64,000 bases of DNA from Conus ventricosus (Eukaryota; Mollusca; Gastropoda; Neogastropoda; Conidae): NCBI GenBank assembly GCA_018398815.1, contig CM031604.1, positions 53,349,850 through 53,413,849 of the forward strand, given 5' to 3'. This document shows, one piece after another, positions 11,680 through 22,984 of the stretch. A program made the translations under genes and the position numbers. The notes beneath the pieces were generated by a model, which searched no databases, was not told where the DNA came from, and worked only from the letters and a program-made list of their open reading frames with translations. The stretch's first letter is position 1; each line of letters begins with the position of its first letter.

Positions 11680-14600
11680 TTAAATCAGATGAAAAATGCT
11701 AATCACTCTCAAAAACTCAAGGATCACATCAGGCGGGACATCCCTGAACAGGATCTTCATGGACTCCGCTGTAAAATGTTTGTGTCTCACATCGTGCAAG
11801 TCCCAACACTCTAAAAGAACATGTTTCATTGTGAGTGGTGCATGACATGGAATACACCACGGAGCTTCTTCACTCTTTAAAAGGTAAGAATGGGTAAAAT
11901 ACGAATGGCCGGTGTGCAGCCGGCACAGAACCGTTTCCTCTTTACGACCTCCCGACGTAGATGGGAGAAAGTCCTTAAGGTTTGGACGGATCTGAAAGAG
12001 TTTGTTACTCGTCTGTGTGTTCCAATCCTCCTGCCAGAGGTCTCTCACATAATCGTTAATTTTGGGTTTCACATCTGAGCAGGGATATAAACGTTGGACA
12101 GTTTCTCTCTTGTGGCGATCTTGGCTAAACGATCAACCATTTCGTTCCCGCCGATGCCAACATGACCAGGAACCCAAGCAAGAGTAATGTTGTAACCGTC
12201 CGCCTTCAACTTGCTAAAAAGTTCAAAAAAAAGTAAAAGTTCTGGATGCTGAAGGTTGCGGCCAGCTATGGCCTCCAAAGCTGACAGCGAATCCGACAGA
12301 ACCAGAAAGTCCCTCTTCAAAGAATGCGAGATTATCTTCAAAGCCAAAACCAGAGCGGTAAGTTCAGCAGAATAGACAGAAGCATCGGAATGAATATGTT
12401 CCAACAGTATCTGAGAAGGAGCCCCAGGGCAGTAGGCTGCACAGGCCACTCCATCTTCAGACTTGGAACCGTCAGTGAAAACTTTTTGACAGGATGGGAA
12501 TTTGGAACAGAGGTCAGCATACAATGCCTTGTACGCCAGAGAGCTGGTAGACTCTTTGCGAAAAGCTGCAAGATCGAAACGAATCTCTCGTGTGAAAAAG
12601 GTCCACGGAGGTTGATCCGGAAACTTGGAAAAATCCGACACAACTCCTAGGTCTAGACCTGCATTCCGCACGTGAGGCCGCATACGAAGACCAAACGGCG
12701 GAATACATTTCGGGTTATTTTCAAACTTACTTTGGAACGGAGGTCAAAAACACAGTCATAGGCAGGATTCTGCGGTTCTGAGAACAGTCGGACATAATAA
12801 TTCAAAGACAGTTTCAGCCTGCGGTTGGACAGTGAAGGTTCACCTGCCTCTGCGTACAGGCTGTACACAGGGTGGTGCGGAACGCTCCAAGACAGAGACG
12901 AAGCCCTTGATGGTGGATAGGGTCCAAGAGTTTGAGGTAAGACGATCTTGCGGAGCCGTAGACAGCACAACCGTAGTCCAGTTTGGAACAGACCAAGGCC
13001 CTGTAGAGGTGCAGCAAAGTTTTCTTATCAGCGCCCCAGTCGGTGTACGCTACGACTCGCAGAATATTCAGTGCTTTCTGGCAAGCAGTTTTGAGGTTTT
13101 TAATATGGCTGAGAAAATTAAGTTTCTGGTCAAAAATAACTCCCAGAAATTTGGCCTCTTTAACAGCTGGAATGGGAGATTTCCCTACTTGAAGTTCAGG
13201 ACCTGGAAAAAAATGACGGAAATTATGGAAGTGAATACACTGCGTCTTTGTTGGAGAAAAGGTGAAACCGTTTTCATCTGCCCACTGATGGATTTTATCT
13301 ACGCAAAGCTGGAGCCTGCGCTGGACACTCGGGTACAGGCTTCCAGTTGCGTAGACAGCAAAATCATCCACAAACAATGAGCAGTTGGAACCCTGCTGAA
13401 CTGATTGAACAATGTTGTTGATTTTAATACTAAAGAGGGCAGGAGACAGTATGCTCCCCTGTGGAACACCCAACTCCTGCTCGTGGACATCAGAGAGAGT
13501 GGTGCCAACCCGGACCTGAAACTGTCGTTCTGCCAAAAAATTTTGAATAAAAAGCGGAAGATGACCTTGAAAACCCAGATCGTGGAGATCATGAAGTATC
13601 CCCGACTTCCAGGTAGTATCGTAGGCCTTCTCCAAGTCAAAGAAAATTGCCACAGCATGCTGTCTGTTCAAAAAAGCGTTCCGAAGTGTAGATTCCAGAC
13701 GAATCAAATGGTCAACAGTAGTCCGATGTTTGCGGAAACCACACTGTTCTTTCGCCAAAAGGCCATCGGTTTCGAGTTTCCACATGAGCCTAGCATTGAC
13801 CATTTTCTCCATCAATTTACAGACACAGCTGGTCAAAGCTATGGGATGGTAGTTTGATGGATTAGAAAGATCTTTTCCAGGTTTGGGATGGAATGAGGGC
13901 TTTCCGCCAAGAGGTGGAAAGAAACCTGTAGTCCACACATGGTTGTATACCTGTAGCAGTATGTTCAGACCTTCTTGCGGAAGATGTTTCAACAGTTGAT
14001 AATGAATTTCATCTATACCTGGAGAGGAATCGCTGCAAGAAAGTAAGGCAGATTTCAGCTCGTTTAACGTGAAAGGAAGATTGTAGTCTTCCATGTTGTC
14101 GGACGAAAAGTTGCAGGGTGATTTTTCTTTTAGGGCTTTGTTTTTGACAAAAGTGGTTGATTTGTTAGAAGAGGAGGAATTCCTTTCAATTGTTGAAGCA
14201 AGCAGATTAGCAACTACTTTTTTTTTTCCGTTATTAAAGAGTCCGAAAACTTGAGATGGTTCACAGTGGGACAGGTGTTCTTCCCTTTGATTTTCTTAAT
14301 GATGTTCCACACTTTTTTCTTTGAAGTTTTCGATGTCAGCCTGGAGCAGAAACTTCTCCAGGACTGACGTTTACTGATTTTAAAAGTGTGTCTCGATTTG
14401 GCACGGAGTTTTTGATGGGCTCGAGCGTTGGGACCCGAAGGTCGTTGGTACACCTGACGCTGAGCCCGTTTTCGAACTTTGGAAATTTGTTGGCAGTCTG
14501 AATCAAACCAGGTGTTTTTGGCATTTGAAGTTTATCGGAAGACACTGGAATACAAGCTTTAGCACACTTGATCACAGTGTTAGTCAGTGATTCTGCTGGG

Positions 14601-15369
14601 TCCGGACTCTGAAGAAAATCAGCGTCCTGGAATGCCTTAGAAATAGTGGCTGCAAATAGATCCCAGTTTGCTTTCTTATAATTTAGATGTTGAGAGAAAG
14701 AGACGTGTTCAGTTATTACAGGTTGTAAAGGACAGGGAAATGGTCACTTCCGTGCAGATCGTCATGGACAGACCACTCATAGTCCAGGACCAGCGAGGGG
14801 TCACAAACCGACAAATCTAAACACGAAAGTGAACCTGTGGAAGAGTGGAGGTAAGTTGCAAATCCGTCGTTCAGACAACACAAATCCAAATCCGAAAGGA
14901 CATCCTCAATTAGCAGACCTCAGGAAGACGAACTGACACTACCCCAAAGAGGATTGTGGCCATTAAAGTCACCCAACAGCAAAAAAGGTCGAGGAAGTTC
15001 ACCTATCAGACTGACAAGGTCCTGACGACAAACCGGGACAGAAGGAGGTAGATAAAGAGAACAGATTGTCACAGTCTTGTGGAGAGTGACTCTCGCAGCT
15101 ACAGCCTGAAGGGAGGTAGACAGAGCGACAGGACTATACAACAAAGTTTTGTGTAGGAGAAGGGCAACACCGCCTGACAGTCCCAACGTGGATGGTTGTG
15201 CAGGTTTTGAAAGAATATTAAAGCCAGAAAGAGTAAAGGTCTTCTGGCTTTGAATTTGAGTTTCCTGAAGAGCCACGACGGAAGGTTTTATTGATTGACA
15301 CAGAAGCTGCAGCTCCTTGAAGTTGGAATTTAGTCCACGCATATTCCAATGGAATATTGTACTATCCAT
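11680..15369 (-). pseudogene. LINE copy 2 ORF2: endonuclease, reverse transcriptase, RNase H (frameshifted)
   Basis: ATG at 15,369, 26 bp after the ORF1 stop; end at 11,680. The longest open piece (14,094-12,814) covers most of the RT: LNELKSALLSCSDSSPGIDE, FDLEKAYDTTW, GVPQGSILSPALF, FVDDFAVYA and the thumb. The endonuclease motifs LQETQIQ and GDFNGHNPLWGS are present at 15,369-14,920. RNase H is at 12,683-12,069 with FTDGSKSEDG, YSAELTALV, LSDSLSAL and WVPGHVGIGGNE. The C-terminal zinc-like segment ends CHAPLTMKHVLLECWDLHDV, as in copy 1. Frame slips lie at about 14,930, 14,740, 14,510, 14,210, 12,865 and 12,080. Confidence 0.9.
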
Positions 15370-15395
15370 GGTGCAGAGGGCGAAAAGGAGAGAGA

Positions 15396-16703
15396 TCAGG
15401 TCATCTCCTCCTCAATGTCTGCTTCCAATGGAGTGAATTTGTTATTTAGTTTCACTGGACTGTGTTGGTCTACAGACCTGTTGGCAGACTTGCCAACAGG
15501 TGAAGAAGGTCTGGATTTGGGAGACGGTGGAGGTTTCTTCCTCATCTCCACCATCTCCACACTGGGTTGAACTCCCTTACCCGCACGGGCACTGGACAGA
15601 GGAGTTCGAGGGGGGATTGCTGGTTTTTTAATCTGCCCAGCAGCAGATGTTGTAGACTGCTGGGCAGTCTGAGGGTGGCGGATTTTTTGCCTCCACCAGG
15701 GGCATTCACTCTGGGTTGGAAGGTGGTGGACCTGCTTCCACCAGAGTTGACAGTTCTTCCTTGCAATGTCTTCGAAAACGTAAAGTCATCAGTCTCACAG
15801 CAGACTGACCGAGTAGGAACTGTGGGAACTTTCTTTACGGCCGAAGCATACAAAGAAGCTGTCGGCGTCTGACTGCCCACAACCCGTTTCCGGGCTTCAA
15901 AAAAGGAGATCTTCTGTTCTGTTTTAACTCTTTGTATTGCGGATTCCTGAATCCAAAGAGGACAGTTTCGTGAAGAGGAGGGATGGTCGCCACCGCAGTT
16001 TGCACAATGTGCCGGATCTCTACACGGCCCATCATGGGTTGCCTTGCAGCAAATACCGCACACCTCCTGCCCAGAACAACGGTCTCTGACATGGCCAAAC
16101 CTCTGACATCTGAAGCACCTCAACGGGGACGGAACATATAACTGAACCCGGACATTTAGGTAGCCGACTTTGATGACCGGAGGCAGCACAGGGTTGCAGA
16201 ATGTCAGAAAGAGGGTGTTGGTGGCCACTCTTTCTGCACCCTTCTTTACTGTCACCCTGCGCACCTCCGTCACACCCTGGGACGCCAGCTCCGTTTTGAT
16301 CTCTGCCTCTGAAACACCTGATAAATCCTGCAGCGAATCACTCCTTTCAATGAATTCAACTGTTTGTGGGGAGTCACCCTGATCTCCCTGTCCACTAGTT
16401 TTGTTGCCTTCAGCAGCTGTTCAGATTGTTTTTGAGATTTACATTGAATTAGAAACGAGCCGTTCCTCAACCTCTTGATGGACCGAGGGTCACCTGCTAA
16501 GCCTTGAAAGCCCTTTTGGATAGCAAAAGGGCTCAGAGCTGAAAGGGTCTTTCTTGCTCCGTTCCTTCCATAACGAGCCAGGAAGCCCAGAAACCTGTCT
16601 TCTGTCGTACCTCCATATCCGAGTCGCTGTCAGAATCGAAATCCCCTGAAATAGGGGATGCTGCCTTCCTCTTTTTGGGGGGAATGTGTTTTGAAAAAGC
16701 CAT
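15396..16703 (-). pseudogene. LINE copy 2 ORF1: gag-like zinc-knuckle protein (frameshifted)
   Basis: ATG at 16,703 and stop at 15,396-15,398. The layout is the same as copy 1 ORF1: basic N-terminus, DSDSDSD, RRM-like core, knuckles CFRCQRFGHVRDRC and CGICCKATHDGPC, then CANCGGDHPSSSRNC. Here the knuckle region is uninterrupted, but slips occur at about 16,545 (AAAGGG where copy 1 has AAAGGGG), about 16,325 and about 15,675. Because the slips differ from those of copy 1, each copy supplies the frame the other lacks, and the family's ORF1 can be inferred to be intact. Confidence 0.88.
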
Positions 16704-17440
16704 ATTTATTTTATTATGTTTCATCTCTCCCTTACCCACCCACCTTGGAGTCCAACTAAGGGGCCAGGGCCAAGAAACCAATGTCTTGACCCCTTCCAGG
16801 CTTCGGGAGAGATATACGACAAACAGAAACTACCAACCCTATCCCCCCTGATCATGCTCAACTCCCGGGGACAGAGAGCTGAGCACTGCAGGGGTAAACT
16901 TGGCCAGCAGGGGAACTGTCTGTCTTGACCCAGCCCCAAGAAGGGAGCCGATTAGTACACCCGGGCCAAAGTGTACTCCCTGTCTAGGAGAGGTCCGAGC
17001 CAAAGTGATGTGTTGAGAGCGCTGGCCCTCTCAATCACCAGGATCTCATTCCCCTCCGACACAGGTCGCACCGCACGGCAAACGCGGCGGATCTTAAGGA
17101 GACCACAGAGAGAAAAGGAGTGTGGAAAAGAAGACTTGAAGGGGAGACGAAGATAGAAAAGGGCCAAACAAGAAGGCAGAAAACAAGAAAAGGAGAAAAG
17201 GCGGGCTACTCTTAGTCAGGATCCTCACCCTTAGCCTATCTGACATGGGAAGCCCTACCAGGGCATCAACTCCTTACCACGTTACGCTTAGGCCAGACAG
17301 CATCTTGGCTTCTCGGACCTAGAAGCAGTTTGAAAAAAAAACAGCCTATCTCCGAGTATTGATGCCCCCGCCAGCAAAGCCTAAGGGATCACTGGACCGC
17401 GCAAGCCCTCCGACCACGACAAGGTTGCAACCCCGGAGGG

Positions 17441-17453
17441 TGATGAAATGACA
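17441..17453. repeat. Target-site duplication, right, LINE copy 2
   Basis: Second copy of TGATGAAATGACA, exact match to 11,456-11,468. Confidence 0.93.
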
Positions 17454-17755
17454 GGGAAAGGTTATTCTAAAACTTGCTTTTATATACCAGAATGCACCCC
17501 AGCCCCACCTCCCTGACCGCCCCATTCCTACACCACCCTCAGTCACGCCAACCTCCAAGTCGCCTTCCGTGACCTGCACGCCAACAAACTTCTGTGCGTG
17601 GGAGATCCAGATCCAGAATCACTTGTTAATCCTCCTCATTGCCATACAGTGTCAAAACCTGTCTACCGCACTGCCAGACAACCAAACGTCTCTGCTATCA
17701 CCATGCCTGACAAGATGTCGGCTCTTAACGGGGGTCAGCAGCGAGGACAACCCAC
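17454..17755 (-). other. 5' part of intron 21-22
   Basis: About 300 bp of host intron between exon 21 and the 5' end of LINE copy 2. There are no further recognisable features. Confidence 0.7.
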
Positions 17756-17875
17756 CTTCTTTTCTGTATTCCACGTAGACCACCGTGCCAGAACTGGCGT
17801 AAGGGTTGAGCCACCAGCTGACATTGATGTGGTGCCGTCCCACGTCAGAGAGGGTGAAGCGCGGAGCCTGTGGAT
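17756..17875 (-). CDS. Exon 21: FN3-5, first half
   Basis: The acceptor is TGTCTCCAG and the donor GTGGGT. It encodes DPQAPRFTLSDVGRHHINVS, the tryptophan motif SWWLNPYASSG, and VVYVEYRKEG. The intron before it is only 147 bp, while the one after it is 13.2 kb and holds two full LINE copies. Residues are about 1023-1062, phase 1 to phase 1. Confidence 0.92.
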
Positions 17876-18022
17876 CTGGAGACAAGAACACTCACAGTTA
17901 CAGCCACCATCATACTTACACCTAGTACCTGTGTGTATGCATCCAAGCACTCACTGCAATTCTACACATACATATTCCCCTCCCCTCCCCTCTCACAAAC
18001 TCACTACCTCTCTACAGCTCAC

Positions 18023-18205
18023 CTCCAGCCTCAGATGTGACCACCTCAATGAAGTACCCTTCGCCCCGCCCCTTCTTGGTGCGGGCCCAGATGTGGATGC
18101 GGTATTTGGTGTGGGTCAGGAGGCCGCTCAGCATGGCCTGTGTGGCGTAGGGGTCGTTGATCTGCGGATCTCTCTCCTGCATCTCCCCCAGGTCCAGTCC
18201 GGTCA
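18023..18205 (-). CDS. Exon 20: FN3-4, second half
   Basis: The acceptor is TTGGCAG and the donor GTGAGC. It encodes DLGEMQERDPQINDPYATQA, then LSGLLTHTKYRIHIWARTKK and GRGEGYFIEVVTSEAG, the F/G strands of FN3-4. L-x-P/H-x-T-x-Y-x-I-x-(I/V)-x-A is the FN3 tyrosine corner. Residues are about 962-1022, phase 1 to phase 1. Confidence 0.93.
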
Positions 18206-18361
18206 CTGCCAAATCATCATGCAGACAATGAGCCCGCACGAAATGTTTTGACAATGTCCAGTTCTCAATAACTTGAAACTGAATTATGCATGATGCTTTC
18301 CCAACTGACAACTCTGTATGAACTCTGGACCACCCTGCTGGGAGACAGAGCATGATCATAC

Positions 18362-18655
18362 TCTGGCACCATCCACTTTTTATTCTGCTAAAATGCGTTT
18401 TATTTTGGCACCATCCACTTTTATTCTGCTAAAATGCGTTTTACTTTGGCAACATCCACTTTTTATTCTGCTAAAATGTGTTTTACTTTGGCAACATCCA
18501 CTTTTTATTCTGCTAAAATGTGTTTTACTTTGGCAACATCCACTTTTTATTCTGCTAAAATGTGTTTTACTTTGGCAACATCCACTTTTTATTCTGCTAA
18601 AATGTGTTTTACTTGGCACAATCCACTTTTATTCTGCTAAAATGTGTTCATGTAT
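18362..18655. repeat. 42-bp minisatellite, seven copies
   Basis: TCTGCTAAAATG recurs at about 18,384, 18,425, 18,467, 18,509, 18,551, 18,593 and 18,633, within a unit close to TTGGCAACATCCACTTTTTA plus TTCTGCTAAAATGTGTTTTAC. Central copies are identical and the outer ones diverge slightly. Confidence 0.93.
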
Positions 18656-19101
18656 GCTATTATCAAAACAAACTTTACAACAGAATTTTGCTTGGGACAG
18701 CTTCTTGACTGCTGTGGGTTTTTTTAAACGGCACAAACAGCACACTACACGGGACCTTGCTTTACTGCCTTCTCTGAAAAACTAGCACTAGCTCAAACAT
18801 GTAATAATAATTTCTATATCATTATTAGTAGTACTTATGTAATGTCTGTCCTCAGCTACAGACCAAGCTCCGAGTGCTCTACAATCGATGCTCTCGTTTA
18901 CACAACAGGCTGCCAAGCTGGATAGAGCCGACTGAGGAGCTGTCTGCTGACACTTCCTTCAGTCACTTCTCGTTTTCCGACAATCTTAGTCTCTCAATTT
19001 TCTTCCCATTTTCATATTCTTATGAGATCTTGAGTCAAATAAGTATGAGAAATATATGTTGTTTTAAATTCAAAGGCCAAGCAAAAATAATGCGGATTTA
19101 C
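18656..19101 (-). other. Intron 19-20, unique part
   Basis: Unique AT-rich intron sequence between the 42-bp array and exon 19. No feature is recognised. Confidence 0.6.
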
Positions 19102-19224
19102 CTCTCTGATAGCCGATATCGTAGCCCAAAATATCCCCGCGGTTCTCGTCAGGTGGTGTCCATTCCAGGTTGACATGATTGTCTCCGATGTTGATCACCC
19201 GGAACAAACCCACTGGGCCTGGGA
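19102..19224 (-). CDS. Exon 19: FN3-4, first half
   Basis: It encodes PGPVGLFRVINIGDNHVNLE and the WTPPDENRGDILGYDIGYQR motif; N-G/R-x-I-x-G-Y is the standard FN3 C-strand. The donor is GTAAAT, phase 1. The acceptor GTGTGCAG abuts a 45-bp minisatellite, leaving almost no pyrimidine tract, and the reading frame is open across the acceptor into the array. Residues are about 921-961. Confidence 0.9.
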
Positions 19225-19227
19225 CTG

Positions 19228-19862
19228 CACACCCACATGACATCCACCACGTGAGGATGGTCCATCTCACAGAACACCCACATGACATCCACCACGTGAG
19301 GATGGTCCATCTCACAGAACACCCACATGACATCCACCACGTGAGGATGGTCCATCTCACAGAACACCCACATGACATCCACCACGTGAGGATGGTCCAT
19401 CTCACAGAACACCCACATGACATCCACCACGTGAGGATGGTCCATCTCACAGAACACCCACATGACATCCACCACGTGAGGATGTAACATCTCACAGAAC
19501 ACCCACATGACATCCACCACGTGAGGATGGTCCATCTCACTGAACACCCCACATGACATCCACCACGTGAGGATGGTCCATCTCACAGAACACCCACATG
19601 ACATCCACAACATGAGGATGGTACATCTCACAGAACACCCACATGACATCCACCACGTGAAGATTGTCCATCTCACAGAACACCCACATGACATCCACAA
19701 CATGAGGATGGTCCATCTCACAGAACACCCACATGACATCCACCACGTGAGGATGGTCCATCTCACAGAACACCCACATGACATCCACCACGTGAGGATG
19801 GTCCATCTCACAGAACACCCACATGACATCCACCACGTGAGGATGGTACATCTCACAGAACG
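19228..19862. repeat. 45-bp minisatellite, about 14 copies, abutting exon 19
   Basis: The unit is CACATGACATCCACCACGTG then AGGATGGTCCATCTCACAGAACACC. Most copies carry the E-box palindrome CACGTG; a few have CAACATG instead. The unit length is a multiple of three, so long open frames exist on both strands, including one on the minus strand that runs through the array into exon 19. The array ends within 4 bp of the exon 19 acceptor. Confidence 0.95.
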
Positions 19863-19909
19863 ATCAGCAATCATAAAGGTAGTGGTGAGATCAGAGAGAC
19901 CAGCCAGGA

Positions 19910-20058
19910 AACCTGTGCGTGCGTGCGTGCGTGTGTGACTGGTTGTGTGTTGAGTTGCGTGCGTTGTGTGTGTGCATGTTGTGCGTGCGTGTTTTGTGTG
20001 TGTGTGTGTGTGTTCATGTATATGTGCATGAATATGTGTATGTGTAGACATATGTGAA

Positions 20059-20089
<31 letters not shown>

Positions 20090-20271
20090 TGCGCATGTGT
20101 GTGCGCAGTGTGTTTGTGCATGTATTTATGTATATGTACATGAATATGTATGAGTAGGCGTTCATGCATGTGCAAGCGCATGTGTGTTTTGGGCAAGCAT
20201 ATGCTTGCCAGGTGTTGTTGAGCCTCTCTTTCTGTGTTAGACCAACTAAAATATGTGTGTGTGTGTGTGTG

Positions 20272-20318
<47 letters not shown>

Positions 20319-20325
20319 TTGGTTC
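19910..20325. repeat. GT-rich and GTGC-rich microsatellite block
   Basis: Mixed (GT)n, (GTGC)n and GTATAT-like runs, including a perfect (GTGC) stretch at about 20,282-20,320. The low-complexity open frames in it are not genes. Confidence 0.9.
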
Positions 20326-20344
20326 TTCAACATAAGTGCACAAG

Positions 20345-20925
20345 ACAAAACACTATAAACAGCATACAATAAGTATATACACCTATAACAATAATACTAA
20401 CAGAAACAGCATCATAGAAGTGTGTAAATGCGCGTAGATACACCTATAACAATAATACTAACAGAAACAGTATCATAGAAGTGTGTAAGTGCGCGCATAT
20501 ACACCTATAACAATAATACTAACAGAAACAGTATCATAGAAGTGTGTAAGTGCGCGCATATACACCTTTAACAATAATACTAACAGAAACAGCATCATAG
20601 AAGTGTGTAAGTGCACGCATATACACCTATAACAATAATACTAACAGAAACAGCATCATAGAATGTGTAAGTGCGCGCATATACACCTATAACAATAATA
20701 CTAACAGAAACAGCATCATAGAAGTGTGTAAGTGCGCGCATATACACCTATAACAATAATACTAACAGAAACAGCATCATAGAAGTGTGTAAGTGCGCGC
20801 ATATACACCTATAACAATAATACTAACAGAAACAGCAGCATAGAAGTGTGTAAGTGCGCGCATATACACCTATAACAATAATACTAACAGAAACAGTATC
20901 ATAGAAGTGTGTAAGTGCGAGCATG
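20345..20925. repeat. About 60-bp minisatellite, nine to ten copies
   Basis: The unit contains ACACCTATAACAATAATACT then AACAGAAACAGCATCATAGAAGTGTGTAAGTGCGCGCATAT. Copies are almost identical, varying at CAGTATC/CAGCATC and in the GCGC block. Confidence 0.94.
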
Positions 20926-21105
20926 TGCATGCGTGCGTACATGTGTGCATGCATGCATGTGTGTGTGTGTGTGCATGTGTGTGCGCGCGTGTACACATAA
21001 ATAGGAATGATAGAGGGTGGCCCTGCATGTACCTGCATGCTTTTTTCTTATTAAAAGTCCACACACACACACACACCACACACACACACACACACACAGA
21101 GAACA
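20926..21105. repeat. GT/CA microsatellites
   Basis: A (TG)n and GCAT-rich run up to about 20,992, then a (CA)n run at about 21,060-21,100 after a short unique spacer. Confidence 0.9.
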
Positions 21106-21315
21106 AATGTCCATCTTCCACTATGCAGTGCTTTCGTTTTTAATGTAACCCTGCAGGTTTTAAGTATACAAGTGTAGGCAAGCGTGCATGCTTCCAGTCT
21201 TGCACACCCAAAACTTCTGGCTAATGTTGTGTCTTATCAAAGAGAGAGAACTTCCTGTGCAACTGAATCCTTTAAGAAACTTCTTTGTTCTTTTTATGAT
21301 TTCTTCGCTGAAAGC

Positions 21316-22346
21316 TCTTTTCTTCTTTGCCTCAACTAGGCTGACCCTGGAGAAAGGTCCAGTGATGGTGAGGAAAGACCCACTGACCCACAGGGAAAGT
21401 CCTGTTGACAGTGGAAAGACTACAACTTTGGATTCTCTCTTGAGGGCACATAAGACCGTAAGGGCGAAAGCTTGGCTGTGTCTGGAGTGGCACTGTCTTC
21501 ATCTGTCCGTGGGCAGGGGTGGTTGGTCTGTGGGTGTGCTCGGCAGCTGGAGGGTGGTGTTTTTCGCCGGTGGGCTCTGCAGTCATGAAATACGGGCTGG
21601 TACACCCATGGGGATGCTACTTTAAGGCTGTTATGAGCTGCATCCTGTAGTCTAATTTACCTCTGTTCAGGAGCAGTTATGTCCCTTGATATCTTAATGG
21701 AGTGTCCTGCGCGTGCCTGTACCCATCGTCAACACAGCGCAGGCCTCCAAGGGTGGTACAGGACTGCTCTAAAGGCAGGTGAAGACAGTGCTTCTCTGGG
21801 TCCTCCCCAGCACCTTCGGGTGTTTCTTTTTCTTCTTTGCCTTAACTAGGCTGACCCTGGAGAAAGGTCCAGTGACGGTGAGGAAAGACCCACTGACCAC
21901 AGGAAAGTCCTGTTGACAGTGGGAAAGACTACAACTTTGGATTCTCTCTTGAGGGCACATAAGACCGTATGGCGAAAGCTTGGCTGTGTCTGGAGTGGCA
22001 CTGTCTTCATCTGTCCGTGGGCAGGGGTGGTTGGGTCTGGGGGGTGTGCTCGGCAGCTGGAGGGTGGTGTTTTTCGCCGGGTGGGCTCTGCAGTCATGAA
22101 ATACGGGCTGGTACACCCATGGGGATGCTACTTTAAGGCTGTTATGAGCTGCATCCTGTAGTCTAATTTACCTCTGTTCAGGAGCAGTTATGTCCCTTGA
22201 TATCTTAATGGAGTGTCCTGCGCGTGCCTGTACCCATCGTCAACACAGCGCAGGCCTCCAAGGGTGGTACAGGACTGCTCTAAAGGCAGGTGAAGACAGT
22301 GCTTCTCTGGGTCCTCCCCAGCACCTTCGGGTGTTTCTTTTTCTTC
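21316..22346. repeat. 510-bp tandem duplication
   Basis: Two copies, about 21,316-21,826 and 21,827-22,346, both from TTCTTTGCC(T/C)..AACTAGGCTGACC through GCACCTTCGGGTGTTTCTTTTTCTTC. They differ by a handful of single-base changes and indels. No known domain is encoded. Confidence 0.93.
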
Positions 22347-22984
22347 CTCACAGATTCCAATCTACAGACTCATCATTTTTCTTTCAGTCGATTGGAATCC
22401 ACTGATTGCTAGTGAACAAAATTTTTAAAACTTTCTGAAACAAACCCTATCGTTCTTGATCTATTTTGTAATGCTGAAAGGACTGCCTCTGGCCTCAGAT
22501 CTATAAACGTTAAATGACAACAAAAGAGAAGTTTTTTTTGGTTTTTTTCAGATTAGCCTTTTAAATAGGAATTTTACTACCATTTTTCTGCCCTTTTTTC
22601 TGCCAAGCGGGCTGGGAGGAGGGTGTAATAGCGTTCAGACAGGTAAGTAGTAGTTAACTGCAAATATACTAACACCATCTAAAGAGTTTTATTTGTACAT
22701 GCATATACTAACACCCATTTTGAACGCATGGCGACCGTGAGGAGCTAAGTGGTTTCATGTTCTTCATTCACTGTCCTAAATGTTATTTGTTTTCGCCTGA
22801 AAAGACCAAAGAAGTCGAAATGCATTGTGTCTGGTCCTGTGCTATGTTTGTCTGTGTCCTTGGTGGTAAATAACCTCCTCTCTTTCGGAATTTTGCACCA
22901 TTTAAAGAGTTTTATTTGTACATGCGTCGCATGCTGTTCTCTGAAAACAGCGAAAGTGCATGGAACTGGTGTTCCCCTACTCAC
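22347..22984 (-). other. Intron 18-19, 3' side of exon 18
   Basis: No gene is seen. The 22-bp word AAAGAGTTTTATTTGTACATGC occurs twice, at about 22,681 and 22,903. It is otherwise unique in the window. Confidence 0.55.

Larger units (their letters stand above)
11469..17440 (-). mobile_element. Full-length LINE copy 2, same family as copy 1
   Basis: 5,972 bp on the minus strand, same orientation, same 5' end and same TTATC tail phase as copy 1, with its own 13-bp target-site duplication. It is very similar to copy 1 along its whole length, with scattered substitutions and short indels, and a longer T run in the 3' UTR (about 11,566-11,595 as A on the plus strand). High similarity and intact duplications imply recent activity of the family. 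The different duplications prove two separate insertions, not a segmental duplication. Confidence 0.93.

Noticed and set aside
19149..20369. 406-codon minus-strand open frame
   Set aside because: It is made of the 45-bp array plus GT microsatellite translated as His/Thr repeats; only the final exon 19 part is real, and in another frame.
21188..21625. 145-codon plus-strand ORF
   Set aside because: It lies partly in the 510-bp duplication; the frame is broken in the second copy and there is no recognisable domain.
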